From the NCBI GenBank assembly GCA_028287865.1, contig JAQBOU010000239.1, forward strand, positions 1 through 38,128: a stretch of 38,128 nt of DNA, read 5' to 3'. Position numbers and translations under genes: made by a program. The stretch comes from Mucilaginibacter sp. (GTDB lineage: Bacteria > Bacteroidota > Bacteroidia > Sphingobacteriales > Sphingobacteriaceae). Below, piece after piece: positions 17,390-24,514 of the stretch (position 1 is the first letter of the stretch; each line of letters opens with the position of its first letter). Under the pieces are notes generated by a model. The model had not been told where the DNA came from, ran no database searches, and saw only the letters and a list, made by a program, of their open reading frames with translations.

Positions 17390-18122
17390 TCTGCCCTAAT
17401 GCGTTTTTTATCCTGTTCTCCGCCTCCAAAACCAATTCTTCCATTGGTTTTCCATTTGGTTCAATAGGTTCAAGAACTTCCCATGTCATGCGTTGAAAAG
17501 TGTTTAACGGGTAGAAGCCGTACTGTACCATTTTCCAGGCGTTATTAATGGCGATTGGCACCAGCAAAGCTTCGGGGCATTTTTTCAATATAGTAGCAAT
17601 TCCGCCCACATGAAAAGTTTTTACCTTGCCGTTTTTGGAACGGGTGCCTTCAGGAAATATCACCGCCGACCATTTGTTTTCTTTCATCCGGTTTGCCAGC
17701 TTTACAATTTCGCTAACAGACTGCCGTGAATCACTGCGGTCAATATTGGCGCCGCCGCCGTACTTTAGATTAAAGGATATAGACGGTATCCCTTTGGTCA
17801 GCTCAATTTTTGATATGAATTTTGCATGATACTTACGCAAATAATAGATCAGCGGGGGGATATCTCCCAGGCTTTGATGGTTTGCCAAAAAGATCATAGG
17901 GCGGCCAACCGGTAAATTTTGTTTATTTATAAAAATCACCCGGTTACCTAAAATATAAAAGGTACTTAAAAGACACAGGTTTAATAGGTCAACGGACTTT
18001 TTATGAGCTGAATATCCGCCTAGTTTATAGCATAGCCATTGTACCGGCTGAAAGACAAGCAGTACTAAAAAAAAAGCAAGTATGGCAAAGGGTGATAAAA
18101 TGTAACCTAATAACTTTCTCAT
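17385..18122 (-). CDS. 1-acyl-glycerol-3-phosphate acyltransferase (PlsC-like)
   Basis: A 245-residue membrane-associated acyltransferase. A hydrophobic N-terminal segment (about 5-30) precedes the catalytic NHQSLGD motif (HX4D, about residues 82-88). VIFPEGTRSKNG is the substrate-binding EGTRS motif, and PLLVPIAIN-like ALLVPIAINNAW follows. This is the standard order for lysophosphatidate acyltransferases, which add the second acyl chain in phosphatidic acid synthesis. Related proteins can act on other lysolipids or ornithine lipids, so substrate is inferred. It stands alone between a repeat and an intergenic region. Its last codon and stop lie in a repeat arm. Confidence 0.87.
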   Translation of the reverse strand: MRKLLGYILSPFAILAFFLVLLVFQPVQWLCYKLGGYSAHKKSVDLLNLCLLSTFYILGNRVIFINKQNLPVGRPMIFLANHQSLGDIPPLIYYLRKYHAKFISKIELTKGIPSISFNLKYGGGANIDRSDSRQSVSEIVKLANRMKENKWSAVIFPEGTRSKNGKVKTFHVGGIATILKKCPEALLVPIAINNAWKMVQYGFYPLNTFQRMTWEVLEPIEPNGKPMEELVLEAENRIKNALGQT

Positions 18123-18130
18123 AAAAGTAT

Positions 18131-18138
18131 CAAATTTA
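18131..18138 (-). promoter_or_regulatory. Possible Bacteroidetes -7 box for the acyltransferase gene
   Basis: On the minus strand TAAATTTG fits the TAnnTTTG consensus, 8 bases before the ATG, which would give an almost leaderless transcript. I see no good TTTG -33 element at the usual spacing, so this is weak. Confidence 0.3.
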
Positions 18139-18244
18139 GGTTTTTTTCGGAATTGGGGAATATTAAGTTTTAGTTGGGTTAATCCGGTTATCCGATAGTG
18201 CAGATCGATCGCCCATTCTAATACTTTTATCCGCTCTGTATGGT

Positions 18245-18280
18245 CGGGATTGCTTCGTCTTACCTCCTCGCAAAAACGGA
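18245..18280. repeat. Degenerate copy of a TTGCGAGG...GCAATC-type repeat
   Basis: GGGATTGCTTCGTCTTACCT followed by CCTCGCAA reads like one arm of the GCAATC/TTGCGAGG palindromic element that, from memory, is scattered through Sphingobacteria. A second copy of the same words lies at 19984-20032. The rest of the 18123-18339 gap shows no ORF I can support. Confidence 0.5.
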
Positions 18281-18339
18281 TGGTGAATCTGAATCATTGA
18301 GCAATTAACCGATCAATTACTTCAACTCAATCAACCAAT

Positions 18340-18900
18340 TTATAACTGGCCCTCAACAATTAACAAACGTACCTTTAAAACCGCTGCAACGGTCATCGCA
18401 TCGGTTATTTCACCTCTGCAAACCATTTGATAAACGTCTTCAAACGGCAGCTTGTGCACCATTAATTGTTCAGTATCTTCAGGTTCGGCTTCAAATTGCT
18501 GTAAACCGCGGGCCAGGTAAAGAATGCTCAACTCATCACAAACTGAGTTTGAGAGGTGCATCCTTTGTATTTCAGTCCAGTTTTCGGCTTTTAGCCCTGT
18601 CTCCTCCAGTAGTTCCCGTTTAGCCGACGCTATAGGGTCGACACCTAAATGCCCTCCGCCTTCGGGTATTTCCCAGCTGTATTGTCCCAATACAAACCGA
18701 TACTGCCCAACCAGGTAAGTATTCATGTTATCATCCAGCGGCAAAATACCAATGGCGAAATTTTTGAAATGCACCTTTCCATAAATTCCGGAATTTCCTG
18801 ATGGGTTGATCACCTGGTATTCGGTTACGTTAATCCAGGGGTTATCATAGATTACTTTTTGATCAGTTACTTTCCAGGGATTTTCTTCGGGATGCTGCAT
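18340..18900 (-). CDS. Nudix hydrolase (ADP-ribose pyrophosphatase-like)
   Basis: A 186-residue soluble protein. The Nudix region reads EIPEGGGHLGVDPIASAKRE followed by LLEETGL, and QYRFVLGQYSWEIPEGGG upstream matches the ADP-ribose/NDP-sugar pyrophosphatase branch. The first Glu of the GX5EX7REUXEEXGU box is replaced by Val, while the metal-binding REllEE part is intact. It likely cleaves a nucleoside diphosphate linked to a sugar, such as ADP-ribose, in the cytoplasm; the exact substrate is inferred from family. It is a single gene, with a TATTTTTG box just before its start. Confidence 0.88.
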   Translation of the reverse strand: MQHPEENPWKVTDQKVIYDNPWINVTEYQVINPSGNSGIYGKVHFKNFAIGILPLDDNMNTYLVGQYRFVLGQYSWEIPEGGGHLGVDPIASAKRELLEETGLKAENWTEIQRMHLSNSVCDELSILYLARGLQQFEAEPEDTEQLMVHKLPFEDVYQMVCRGEITDAMTVAAVLKVRLLIVEGQL

Positions 18901-18904
18901 GCGA

Positions 18905-18912
18905 CAAAAATA
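18905..18912 (-). promoter_or_regulatory. Possible -7 box for the Nudix gene
   Basis: TATTTTTG on the minus strand fits TAnnTTTG and ends four bases before the ATG at 18900. If used, the mRNA would be essentially leaderless. No convincing -33 element was found. Confidence 0.3.
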
Positions 18913-18963
18913 GTTGTAAAGTTGTTATATTAGCCAGACAACTTATAAAATGAATTTATCTGG

Positions 18964-19104
18964 ATGAAAAGATTAAGGTCAATTGTTAATCAAATTGAAG
19001 TAAGTATCCGCTCTTTAATCCCGGAGATACTGGATTTTATAAATGATGTTATGGATGATAATAAATTGCCGATGGAGTTGACTATATTACATCGCAAACG
19101 TTAA
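18964..19104 (+). CDS. Small ORF, 46 residues (hypothetical)
   Basis: An ATG-started ORF (MKRLRSIVNQIEVSIRSLIP...) ends 16 bases before the ATG of the amidotransferase-like gene. It is amphipathic, with a helix-like pattern of Ile/Leu and charged residues and no membrane segment. I recognise no family. Its position suggests cotranscription or an upstream ORF that affects translation of the next gene; it may also be chance. Confidence 0.35.
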   Translation: MKRLRSIVNQIEVSIRSLIPEILDFINDVMDDNKLPMELTILHRKR

Positions 19105-19120
19105 AAAGAATTTGAAAAGA

Positions 19121-19963
19121 ATGATACAAACAGGTAAACAGCCAATAAAAGTAGCCATACTTGATCTTTATGATGGTATTGAAAATGAGGGAATGCGTGG
19201 TTTTGCTGATATATTGGACCGATACAAAAAAAAGAACGATTTAGATTTAAGCTACGAGGTATTTGATGTGAGAAGAAAGGTGGAAGTGCCGGATACCGGT
19301 TTTGACATTTATATTTCCAGCGGTGGTCCGGGAAGCCCGATTGACAGTGAAGGTACAGAGTGGGAAAAGAAATATTTCGGATTGATCGATAAACTGGAAG
19401 ATCATAATCTTTCTAATAGCGCTCAAAAGAAATACGGTTTTTTTGTTTGCCATTCTTTCCAGCTAATGTGCCGCAAATATCAACTGGGCGATGTAAATAT
19501 GCGCGTTTCAGCTTCATTTGGTGTTTTACCGATTCATAAAACAGATGCCGCAATAGATGAACCTGTCTTTAAAGGTCTGGCTGATCCGTTTTATGCGGTT
19601 GATTCCCGGCTTTGGCAGGTGATCAATCCGAACGAAAAAAGGTTCACTGACCTGGGCATGCAACTGCTGGCGATTGAAAAGGAAAGGCCACACATCGATT
19701 TGCCCCGAGCCATGATGGCAATTCGTTTCAGCGATTATTTTTTTGCCGTCCAGTTTCATCCCGAAGCTGATGCAACAGGTGTAAAATCACTTTTATCAAA
19801 AGAAGAGAAAAAAAAGGAAGTAGTAAGTGAACACGGCCTTGATAAATACAACGAAATGCTGGAGGGCCTGGAAGATCCGGATAAAATGACGCTTACACAA
19901 AATACCATGATCCCGAATTTTTTGGACCAGGCTATTTTAAGCTTGCAGGAAAGCAGAGCATAA
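19121..19963 (+). CDS. Class I glutamine amidotransferase-like protein (GMP synthase-like)
   Basis: A 280-residue protein with a class I GATase fold. It has ISSGGPGSP near residue 67, the nucleophile elbow FFVCHSFQL with C110, and the His/Glu pair H213 and E215 in QFHPEAD. The elbow reads C-H-S-F-Q rather than the usual C-x-G-x-Q. There is no synthetase domain, so it is a stand-alone GATase-like hydrolase, and its partner is unknown; homologs are often labelled 'GMP synthase' without proof. I chose ATG 19121 instead of the in-frame TTG at 19112. The C-terminal 60 residues are helical and charged (SKEEKKKEVVSEHGLDK), unlike plain GATase domains. Confidence 0.8.
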   Translation: MIQTGKQPIKVAILDLYDGIENEGMRGFADILDRYKKKNDLDLSYEVFDVRRKVEVPDTGFDIYISSGGPGSPIDSEGTEWEKKYFGLIDKLEDHNLSNSAQKKYGFFVCHSFQLMCRKYQLGDVNMRVSASFGVLPIHKTDAAIDEPVFKGLADPFYAVDSRLWQVINPNEKRFTDLGMQLLAIEKERPHIDLPRAMMAIRFSDYFFAVQFHPEADATGVKSLLSKEEKKKEVVSEHGLDKYNEMLEGLEDPDKMTLTQNTMIPNFLDQAILSLQESRA

Positions 19964-19983
19964 CGACATTCAAGCCCCCCATT

Positions 19984-20032
19984 GTCATTGCGAGCGCAGC
20001 GCGGCAATCGCATGCAGCAGAAAGCGGCAATG
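19984..20032. repeat. GTCATTGCGAG...GCAATC-type intergenic repeat
   Basis: GTCATTGCGAGCGCAGCGCG directly followed by GCAATCGCATGC is a good copy of the GTCATTGCGAGG...GCAATC element; CATTGC at 19985-19990 is inverted as GCAATG at 20027-20032. It lies just after the amidotransferase-like gene. Confidence 0.6.
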
Positions 20033-20084
20033 CGTAGTCGACAAGTACTTTGTGTAATAACAATTGAACTAGTTTAAAAAATGA

Positions 20085-20304
20085 TTTTTCATTCGCCGGT
20101 CAGGGATTATCATTGATGTTTCAAAAAATGACATTGAAAATATAAAGAATCCTGAAAGCCGATACACGCCAAAAATAAACTATGGGCCTTTGCAAAAGCT
20201 CCCGATGGGATGTAAACGTAGAAACAGGCTTTTATACTTATGGGGTCATGCTTTATGCCAAATTAGAGAAGCAAGAGACAAGAACAAGCAGCCTTGTTTC
20301 CTGA
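20085..20304 (+). pseudogene. Frameshifted gene remnant, family unknown
   Basis: Two coding-like pieces join across a frame change. Frame one (20085 to about 20207) reads IIIDVSKNDIENIKNPESRY, then TPKINYGPLQKLPMG. Frame two (about 20206 to the TGA at 20302-20304) reads WDVNVETGFYTYGVMLYAKL. Read together they make a continuous protein-like stretch of roughly 65-70 residues. There is no credible start codon, because a stop lies at 20082-20084. I do not recognise the family. The downstream end runs into an imperfect inverted repeat. It is most likely a decayed end of a gene. Confidence 0.45.
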
Positions 20305-20317
20305 TTCTTGACTCTCT
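20266..20317. repeat. Imperfect inverted repeat (CAAGA/TCTTG words)
   Basis: AGAAGCAAGAGACAAGAACA (from 20267) is roughly inverted by CTTGTTTCCTGATTCTTGAC (from 20293), with several mismatches. It overlaps the end of the gene remnant. It resembles decayed AAGAATCAAGA-type intergenic repeats. Confidence 0.4.
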
Positions 20318-20368
20318 CTTAAACCAAATACTATTTTTGCTGTCTATACATATATAAGTAATTTGTAG

Positions 20369-20376
20369 TAAATTTG
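20369..20376 (+). promoter_or_regulatory. Possible -7 box for the small Cys-rich membrane protein
   Basis: TAAATTTG fits TAnnTTTG, four bases before the ATG at 20381. The nearest upstream TTTG is about 29 bases away, longer than the usual 19-21, so support is limited. Confidence 0.3.
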
Positions 20377-20380
20377 TGAC

Positions 20381-20542
20381 ATGAATATCCAGATAATTAT
20401 AATAGCCATATTATTTTTAGCAGCCATTTTTTATGTTTGCAGGCTTGTTTATAAAAATTTGTTTGAAAAGAAAAGCTGTGGAAGTAACTGCAAGTGCGGC
20501 GTCGATTTTTCGTCCATTGAACCAACTAAAACTCAAAATTAA
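20381..20542 (+). CDS. FeoB-associated-type Cys-rich membrane protein
   Basis: A 53-residue protein with one membrane span at about 3-21 (IQIIIIAILFLAAIFYVCRL), a basic KNLFEKK stretch, then a cysteine cluster SCGSNCKCGVDF (C-x3-C-x-C). Length and layout match the FeoB-associated Cys-rich membrane protein family, which is often next to ferrous iron transporter FeoB. No feoB gene is in this window; the next gene downstream is a polysaccharide enzyme 50 bases away. A role in iron handling is a family-based inference. Confidence 0.7.
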   Translation: MNIQIIIIAILFLAAIFYVCRLVYKNLFEKKSCGSNCKCGVDFSSIEPTKTQN

Positions 20543-20592
20543 TAAAGGGCCTCTTATTAACCTTTATACCCGAATAATTATTAAAAGAATTA

Positions 20593-23500
20593 ATGGCTGA
20601 TAAACAGGTTTTTCAAACCGATACCCCTGGTAGGTGGATGCGTTTTAAATGGCTTAGCCGTATTATTATTATTGTACTTGTATGCAGTGTTTTAGCCGCA
20701 ATTATTACCATTACATCCAAACAATATCCAAACTTACCAAACTTAAACCCGGCTCCAAAAAAACTGACCAAAGAAGAACTTGAAAGTTTAAAAAGATCAA
20801 AAAAATATAAAGATTTTAAAATTGATAAGGCCGAGATTCAAAAACTGGCCCGATCCCGCCATTTACATCAGCTAAAGCGGCCTAATAATAAAGACCGTAT
20901 AAATGCAGCGTTCTACCGTGCCTGGGAGCCGCAAGCCTACTATTCCCTTGCCGATAATTTTTCAAAGCTGGATATGGTGGTTAGTGAGGGCTTTTTTATT
21001 ATGCCGGGTCATGATACCCTGGTTGCAAATATCGATACCGGACTTGTTAATCTTAACAAAAAGTTTAAAAAGCCGATATTGATCTCCCTTTCAAATTATG
21101 TAAACACAAGCAATACCACCGGTGGCTATGATACCAGGGATATTGAGCGGATCATAAAAAACAAGAAGCTGCGCAGTCAATTTATCATCAACATAGCCAA
21201 ACAGCTTTCACGTTATAAATTCAAAGGGATTAATCTTGATTTTGATGATATTAAAGATATCAACAGTAAAAATTACATTGCCTTTGAAAATGATCTTTAT
21301 GCCATTCTGCATCCGATGGGTTTATTGGTAACACAAAATGTAATACCTGACGATGACAAGTATAATTTAGAACGATTGCAACGGGTAAATGATTTTTTAT
21401 TCGTTATGGCAATTGATCAGCATAACGATGGAAGCAATGCGGGTGATCTTTCAAATCAACACTGGGTTGAAGAAATATTGGATAACGTTTGTACAAGAAT
21501 ACCCAGCGAAAAAGTTATACTGACCATTGCTGCCGGAGCCTATGACTGGCCGGAAAGCAGTGTAGGGAAATCCCTTGGATATCCGCAGGCCATAAGTGCC
21601 GCCCAGGAAAACAATAGTAAAATAACTTTCGACCCCATCTCTGCTAACCTGCATTATACTTATTTTGACCAGGACAGTTTACAGCATACTGTTTATTTTA
21701 CAGATGCAGCGACCAATTTTAATATTATCCGCATGGCTGACGACTGGGCAACGGGCGGCGTTGCGCTTTGGCGATTGGGAGCTGAAGATCCGCGTTTATG
21801 GTCATTTTTTCAAAAGAACCTGGCAATTGATTCATTGCGCAAAACAGGTATCGATGTTAAGAAACTGACTGCTGTAGGGTTAAATAACAGGATTGGTTAT
21901 GATGGAGACGGTGAAGTGCTTGACCTGGTAACACATCCAACAACTGGAAAGATCAATGTGCAGATGGATACAACAAACTTTGTTATAACCAATCAGCAGT
22001 ACATTAAATTACCTACAAAATACGTAATAAGGAGATATGGTTATGCGCCCGGAAAAATAGTATTAACTTTTGATGATGGTCCCGATCCGGATTATACCCC
22101 CCGGATTTTAGATATATTAAAACGGGAACATGTGCCTGCGGCTTTTTTTGTAGTAGGATCAATGGCTGAAAAAAACGTTCCCATTCTTCGCAGGGAATTT
22201 GAAGAAGGTTACGAAATTGGCAACCATACTTTTTTCCATCCTGATATTTCAACTATCAGTGTTGATAGGGTGAAACTTGAATTAAATGCCACAAGAAAGC
22301 TCATTGAATCAGTAACGGGTAAGAGTACTATTTTATTCAGGCCGCCATTCAATGCCGATGCCGAACCGCAAACACTGGCCGAAGTTATTCCGGTAGAGGA
22401 GAGTCGTAAACAAAGTTATATCACCATCGGGGAATCTATTGACCCATGGGACTGGCAGCCTGGTGTAACAGCCGATAGCATTGTTGCCCGTGTTAAAAAG
22501 CAAAGAAATGCAGGTTCAATGTTATTGCTCCATGACGCCGGTGGTGATACACGTGACGAAACAGTTAAGGCCTTGCCTGCAATCATACATTATTTTAAGA
22601 GTCATGGCTATAAATTCACTACCATAGCGGACGTTTTAGGAAAAACAAAAGCAGACCTGATGCCGGCAATAAAAGATGACGCCAATTCAGGTATACTGGG
22701 TTCTTTGTATAATTTACTTATCCAGTTTTATTTTTACGGCAACTGGTTTTTACTGTACCTGTTTTTATCGGCTATATTTCTTGCAGTTGGCCGTATTATA
22801 CTTATAGCAATACTTGCGATAAGGCAATATGCCGAGGATAAAAAAATAACCCGTGCGGTAATTGATAAAAGCTTACTGCCTGCACTCAGTATTATAGTGC
22901 CCGGTTACAATGAAGAGGTTACCGCTATAAAAACCATTCAAAGTTTGCTCAAAACGGAATATCCTGTTTTTGAAATAATTTTTGTTGATGACGGATCAAA
23001 AGATAAAACTTATGACCTTGTAAATAATGCTTACGGCCATCATCCTTTAGTTAAAGTATTAACCAAACCAAACGGAGGCAAAGCATCTGCTCTTAACTTT
23101 GGGATAAGCCATGCCCAAAATAGTTTTGTTGTATGTATTGATGCTGATACCCAGCTAAAGGACGATGCTATTTATCATTTGATGACCTATTTTACCGACG
23201 AGGAAATAGGCGCTGTTGCAGGTACTGTTAAAGTCGGTAACGAAAACAACATGATTACCCGCTGGCAATCTATCGAATATATTACTTCTCAAAATATGGA
23301 CAGGCGCGCTTTTGATCTTATCAATAGCATAACGGTTGTCCCCGGTGCTATCGGAGCCTTCCGTAAATCGGCCATATACAAGGCAGGAGGATTTACTTAT
23401 GATACGCTGGCTGAAGATTGTGACCTGACGATGCGTATATTAAAGCAAGGTTATATAGTAAGAAATTGTGCAGAAGCCATCGCCTATACAGAAGCACCTG

Positions 23501-23967
23501 AAACACTTAACGGCTTGTTAAAACAACGCTTCCGCTGGAGCTTTGGGGTAATCCAAAGCTTTTGGAAAAATAAAGACGCTTTGTTTAATAAAAAGTATAA
23601 GTTTTTTGGGATGTTGGGCATGCCTAATATCCTCATATTCCAAATTGTATTGCCGTTGTTTTCACCATTGGCCGACCTGATGATGATCATTGGGTTATTT
23701 GGCGAAAAGCCGGGTAGGATATTGATATACTACGTAGGCTTTGTGGTGATAGATTTTATTGTGGCTATAATAGCTTTCTGGATGCAAAAGGAGGATTACA
23801 AAAAATTAATATACATTATACCACAGCGATTTATATGGCGCCAGTTAATGTATTATGTATTATTTAAATCCATACGCAAAGCGCTAAAAGGAGAATTGAG
23901 TGGTTGGGGCGCTTTAAAGCGCACAGGGAATGTCATTATAAAAAAGGACGTTGTACTGGAGCAATAA
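20593..23967 (+). CDS. Trifunctional-type membrane protein: GH18-like, NodB deacetylase and GT2 synthase
   Basis: An 1124-residue fusion. An N-terminal membrane span (about 20-40) leads into a GH18-like barrel (about 90-430) with KGINLDFDDI at 211-220, where the canonical acid Glu is D218. Next is a NodB/CE4 deacetylase: TFDDGPDPD with D494/D495, H545-TFF-H549 for the metal, RPPFNAD, and LLHDAGGD. After a membrane span (about 705-745) comes a processive GT2 domain with VDD(799-800)GS, D850-A-D852, LAEDCDLT and Q978-RFRW, then three to four C-terminal spans. By analogy with PgaB plus PgaC and chitin/hyaluronan synthases it may make and trim a beta-linked N-acetylhexosamine polymer across the inner membrane. 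The product is unknown. Confidence 0.9.
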   Translation: MADKQVFQTDTPGRWMRFKWLSRIIIIVLVCSVLAAIITITSKQYPNLPNLNPAPKKLTKEELESLKRSKKYKDFKIDKAEIQKLARSRHLHQLKRPNNKDRINAAFYRAWEPQAYYSLADNFSKLDMVVSEGFFIMPGHDTLVANIDTGLVNLNKKFKKPILISLSNYVNTSNTTGGYDTRDIERIIKNKKLRSQFIINIAKQLSRYKFKGINLDFDDIKDINSKNYIAFENDLYAILHPMGLLVTQNVIPDDDKYNLERLQRVNDFLFVMAIDQHNDGSNAGDLSNQHWVEEILDNVCTRIPSEKVILTIAAGAYDWPESSVGKSLGYPQAISAAQENNSKITFDPISANLHYTYFDQDSLQHTVYFTDAATNFNIIRMADDWATGGVALWRLGAEDPRLWSFFQKNLAIDSLRKTGIDVKKLTAVGLNNRIGYDGDGEVLDLVTHPTTGKINVQMDTTNFVITNQQYIKLPTKYVIRRYGYAPGKIVLTFDDGPDPDYTPRILDILKREHVPAAFFVVGSMAEKNVPILRREFEEGYEIGNHTFFHPDISTISVDRVKLELNATRKLIESVTGKSTILFRPPFNADAEPQTLAEVIPVEESRKQSYITIGESIDPWDWQPGVTADSIVARVKKQRNAGSMLLLHDAGGDTRDETVKALPAIIHYFKSHGYKFTTIADVLGKTKADLMPAIKDDANSGILGSLYNLLIQFYFYGNWFLLYLFLSAIFLAVGRIILIAILAIRQYAEDKKITRAVIDKSLLPALSIIVPGYNEEVTAIKTIQSLLKTEYPVFEIIFVDDGSKDKTYDLVNNAYGHHPLVKVLTKPNGGKASALNFGISHAQNSFVVCIDADTQLKDDAIYHLMTYFTDEEIGAVAGTVKVGNENNMITRWQSIEYITSQNMDRRAFDLINSITVVPGAIGAFRKSAIYKAGGFTYDTLAEDCDLTMRILKQGYIVRNCAEAIAYTEAPETLNGLLKQRFRWSFGVIQSFWKNKDALFNKKYKFFGMLGMPNILIFQIVLPLFSPLADLMMIIGLFGEKPGRILIYYVGFVVIDFIVAIIAFWMQKEDYKKLIYIIPQRFIWRQLMYYVLFKSIRKALKGELSGWGALKRTGNVIIKKDVVLEQ

Positions 23968-24028
23968 GGAATGGCCCGGACGAAATGAGTAATCTGACAT
24001 TAGCTTTTTTATCTTTCTAACTCCCGGG

Positions 24029-24514
24029 CTAATTGATCTTCTCTATCAGGCAAACGGCATAAGCAACAATTCCTTCTTCGCGGCCAATGAAGCCTAATTG
24101 TTCGTTGGTGGTGGCTTTTATCGAAATATCTTCAACACTAATTCCGGCGGCGGCGGCAATATTTGCTTGCATTTCGGGTATATGAGGATTTATTTTTGGT
24201 GCTTCGAGGGATATCATCGCATCGATATTATTTATTTCCCAGCCCTTTTCTCTTAACAACTTCATTACGTGCTGTAACAATATTAAACTGCTGATACCCC
24301 TCCATTTTTCATCCTTATTTGAAAAATGAAAACCTATATCACGCAGGTTGGCAGCCCCCAATATAGCATCGCAAATAGCATGTAATAATACGTCGGCGTC
24401 AGAGTGCCCGAATGCACCCGAATGATGTGCTAAATTAACCCCTCCCAAAACAAAAGGATGTTGTTCTTTTAACTGGTGCACATCAAATCCAAACCCTACC
24501 CTTATTTTCCCCAT
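24029..24514 (-). CDS. ispF: 2-C-methyl-D-erythritol 2,4-cyclodiphosphate synthase
   Basis: A 161-residue protein of normal IspF length. It starts RVGFGFDVHQL with metal ligands D11 and H13, has GHSDADVLLHAICDA with the third ligand H45, and the C-terminal ATTNEQLGFIGREEG motif that closes the CMP-binding site. It converts CDP-ME 2-phosphate to the cyclodiphosphate in the non-mevalonate isoprenoid pathway. Its ATG overlaps the porV stop by one base (TAATG), so the two are translationally coupled. The pairing of an isoprenoid gene with a type IX secretion gene is probably only operon packing. Confidence 0.96.
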   Translation of the reverse strand: MGKIRVGFGFDVHQLKEQHPFVLGGVNLAHHSGAFGHSDADVLLHAICDAILGAANLRDIGFHFSNKDEKWRGISSLILLQHVMKLLREKGWEINNIDAMISLEAPKINPHIPEMQANIAAAAGISVEDISIKATTNEQLGFIGREEGIVAYAVCLIEKIN

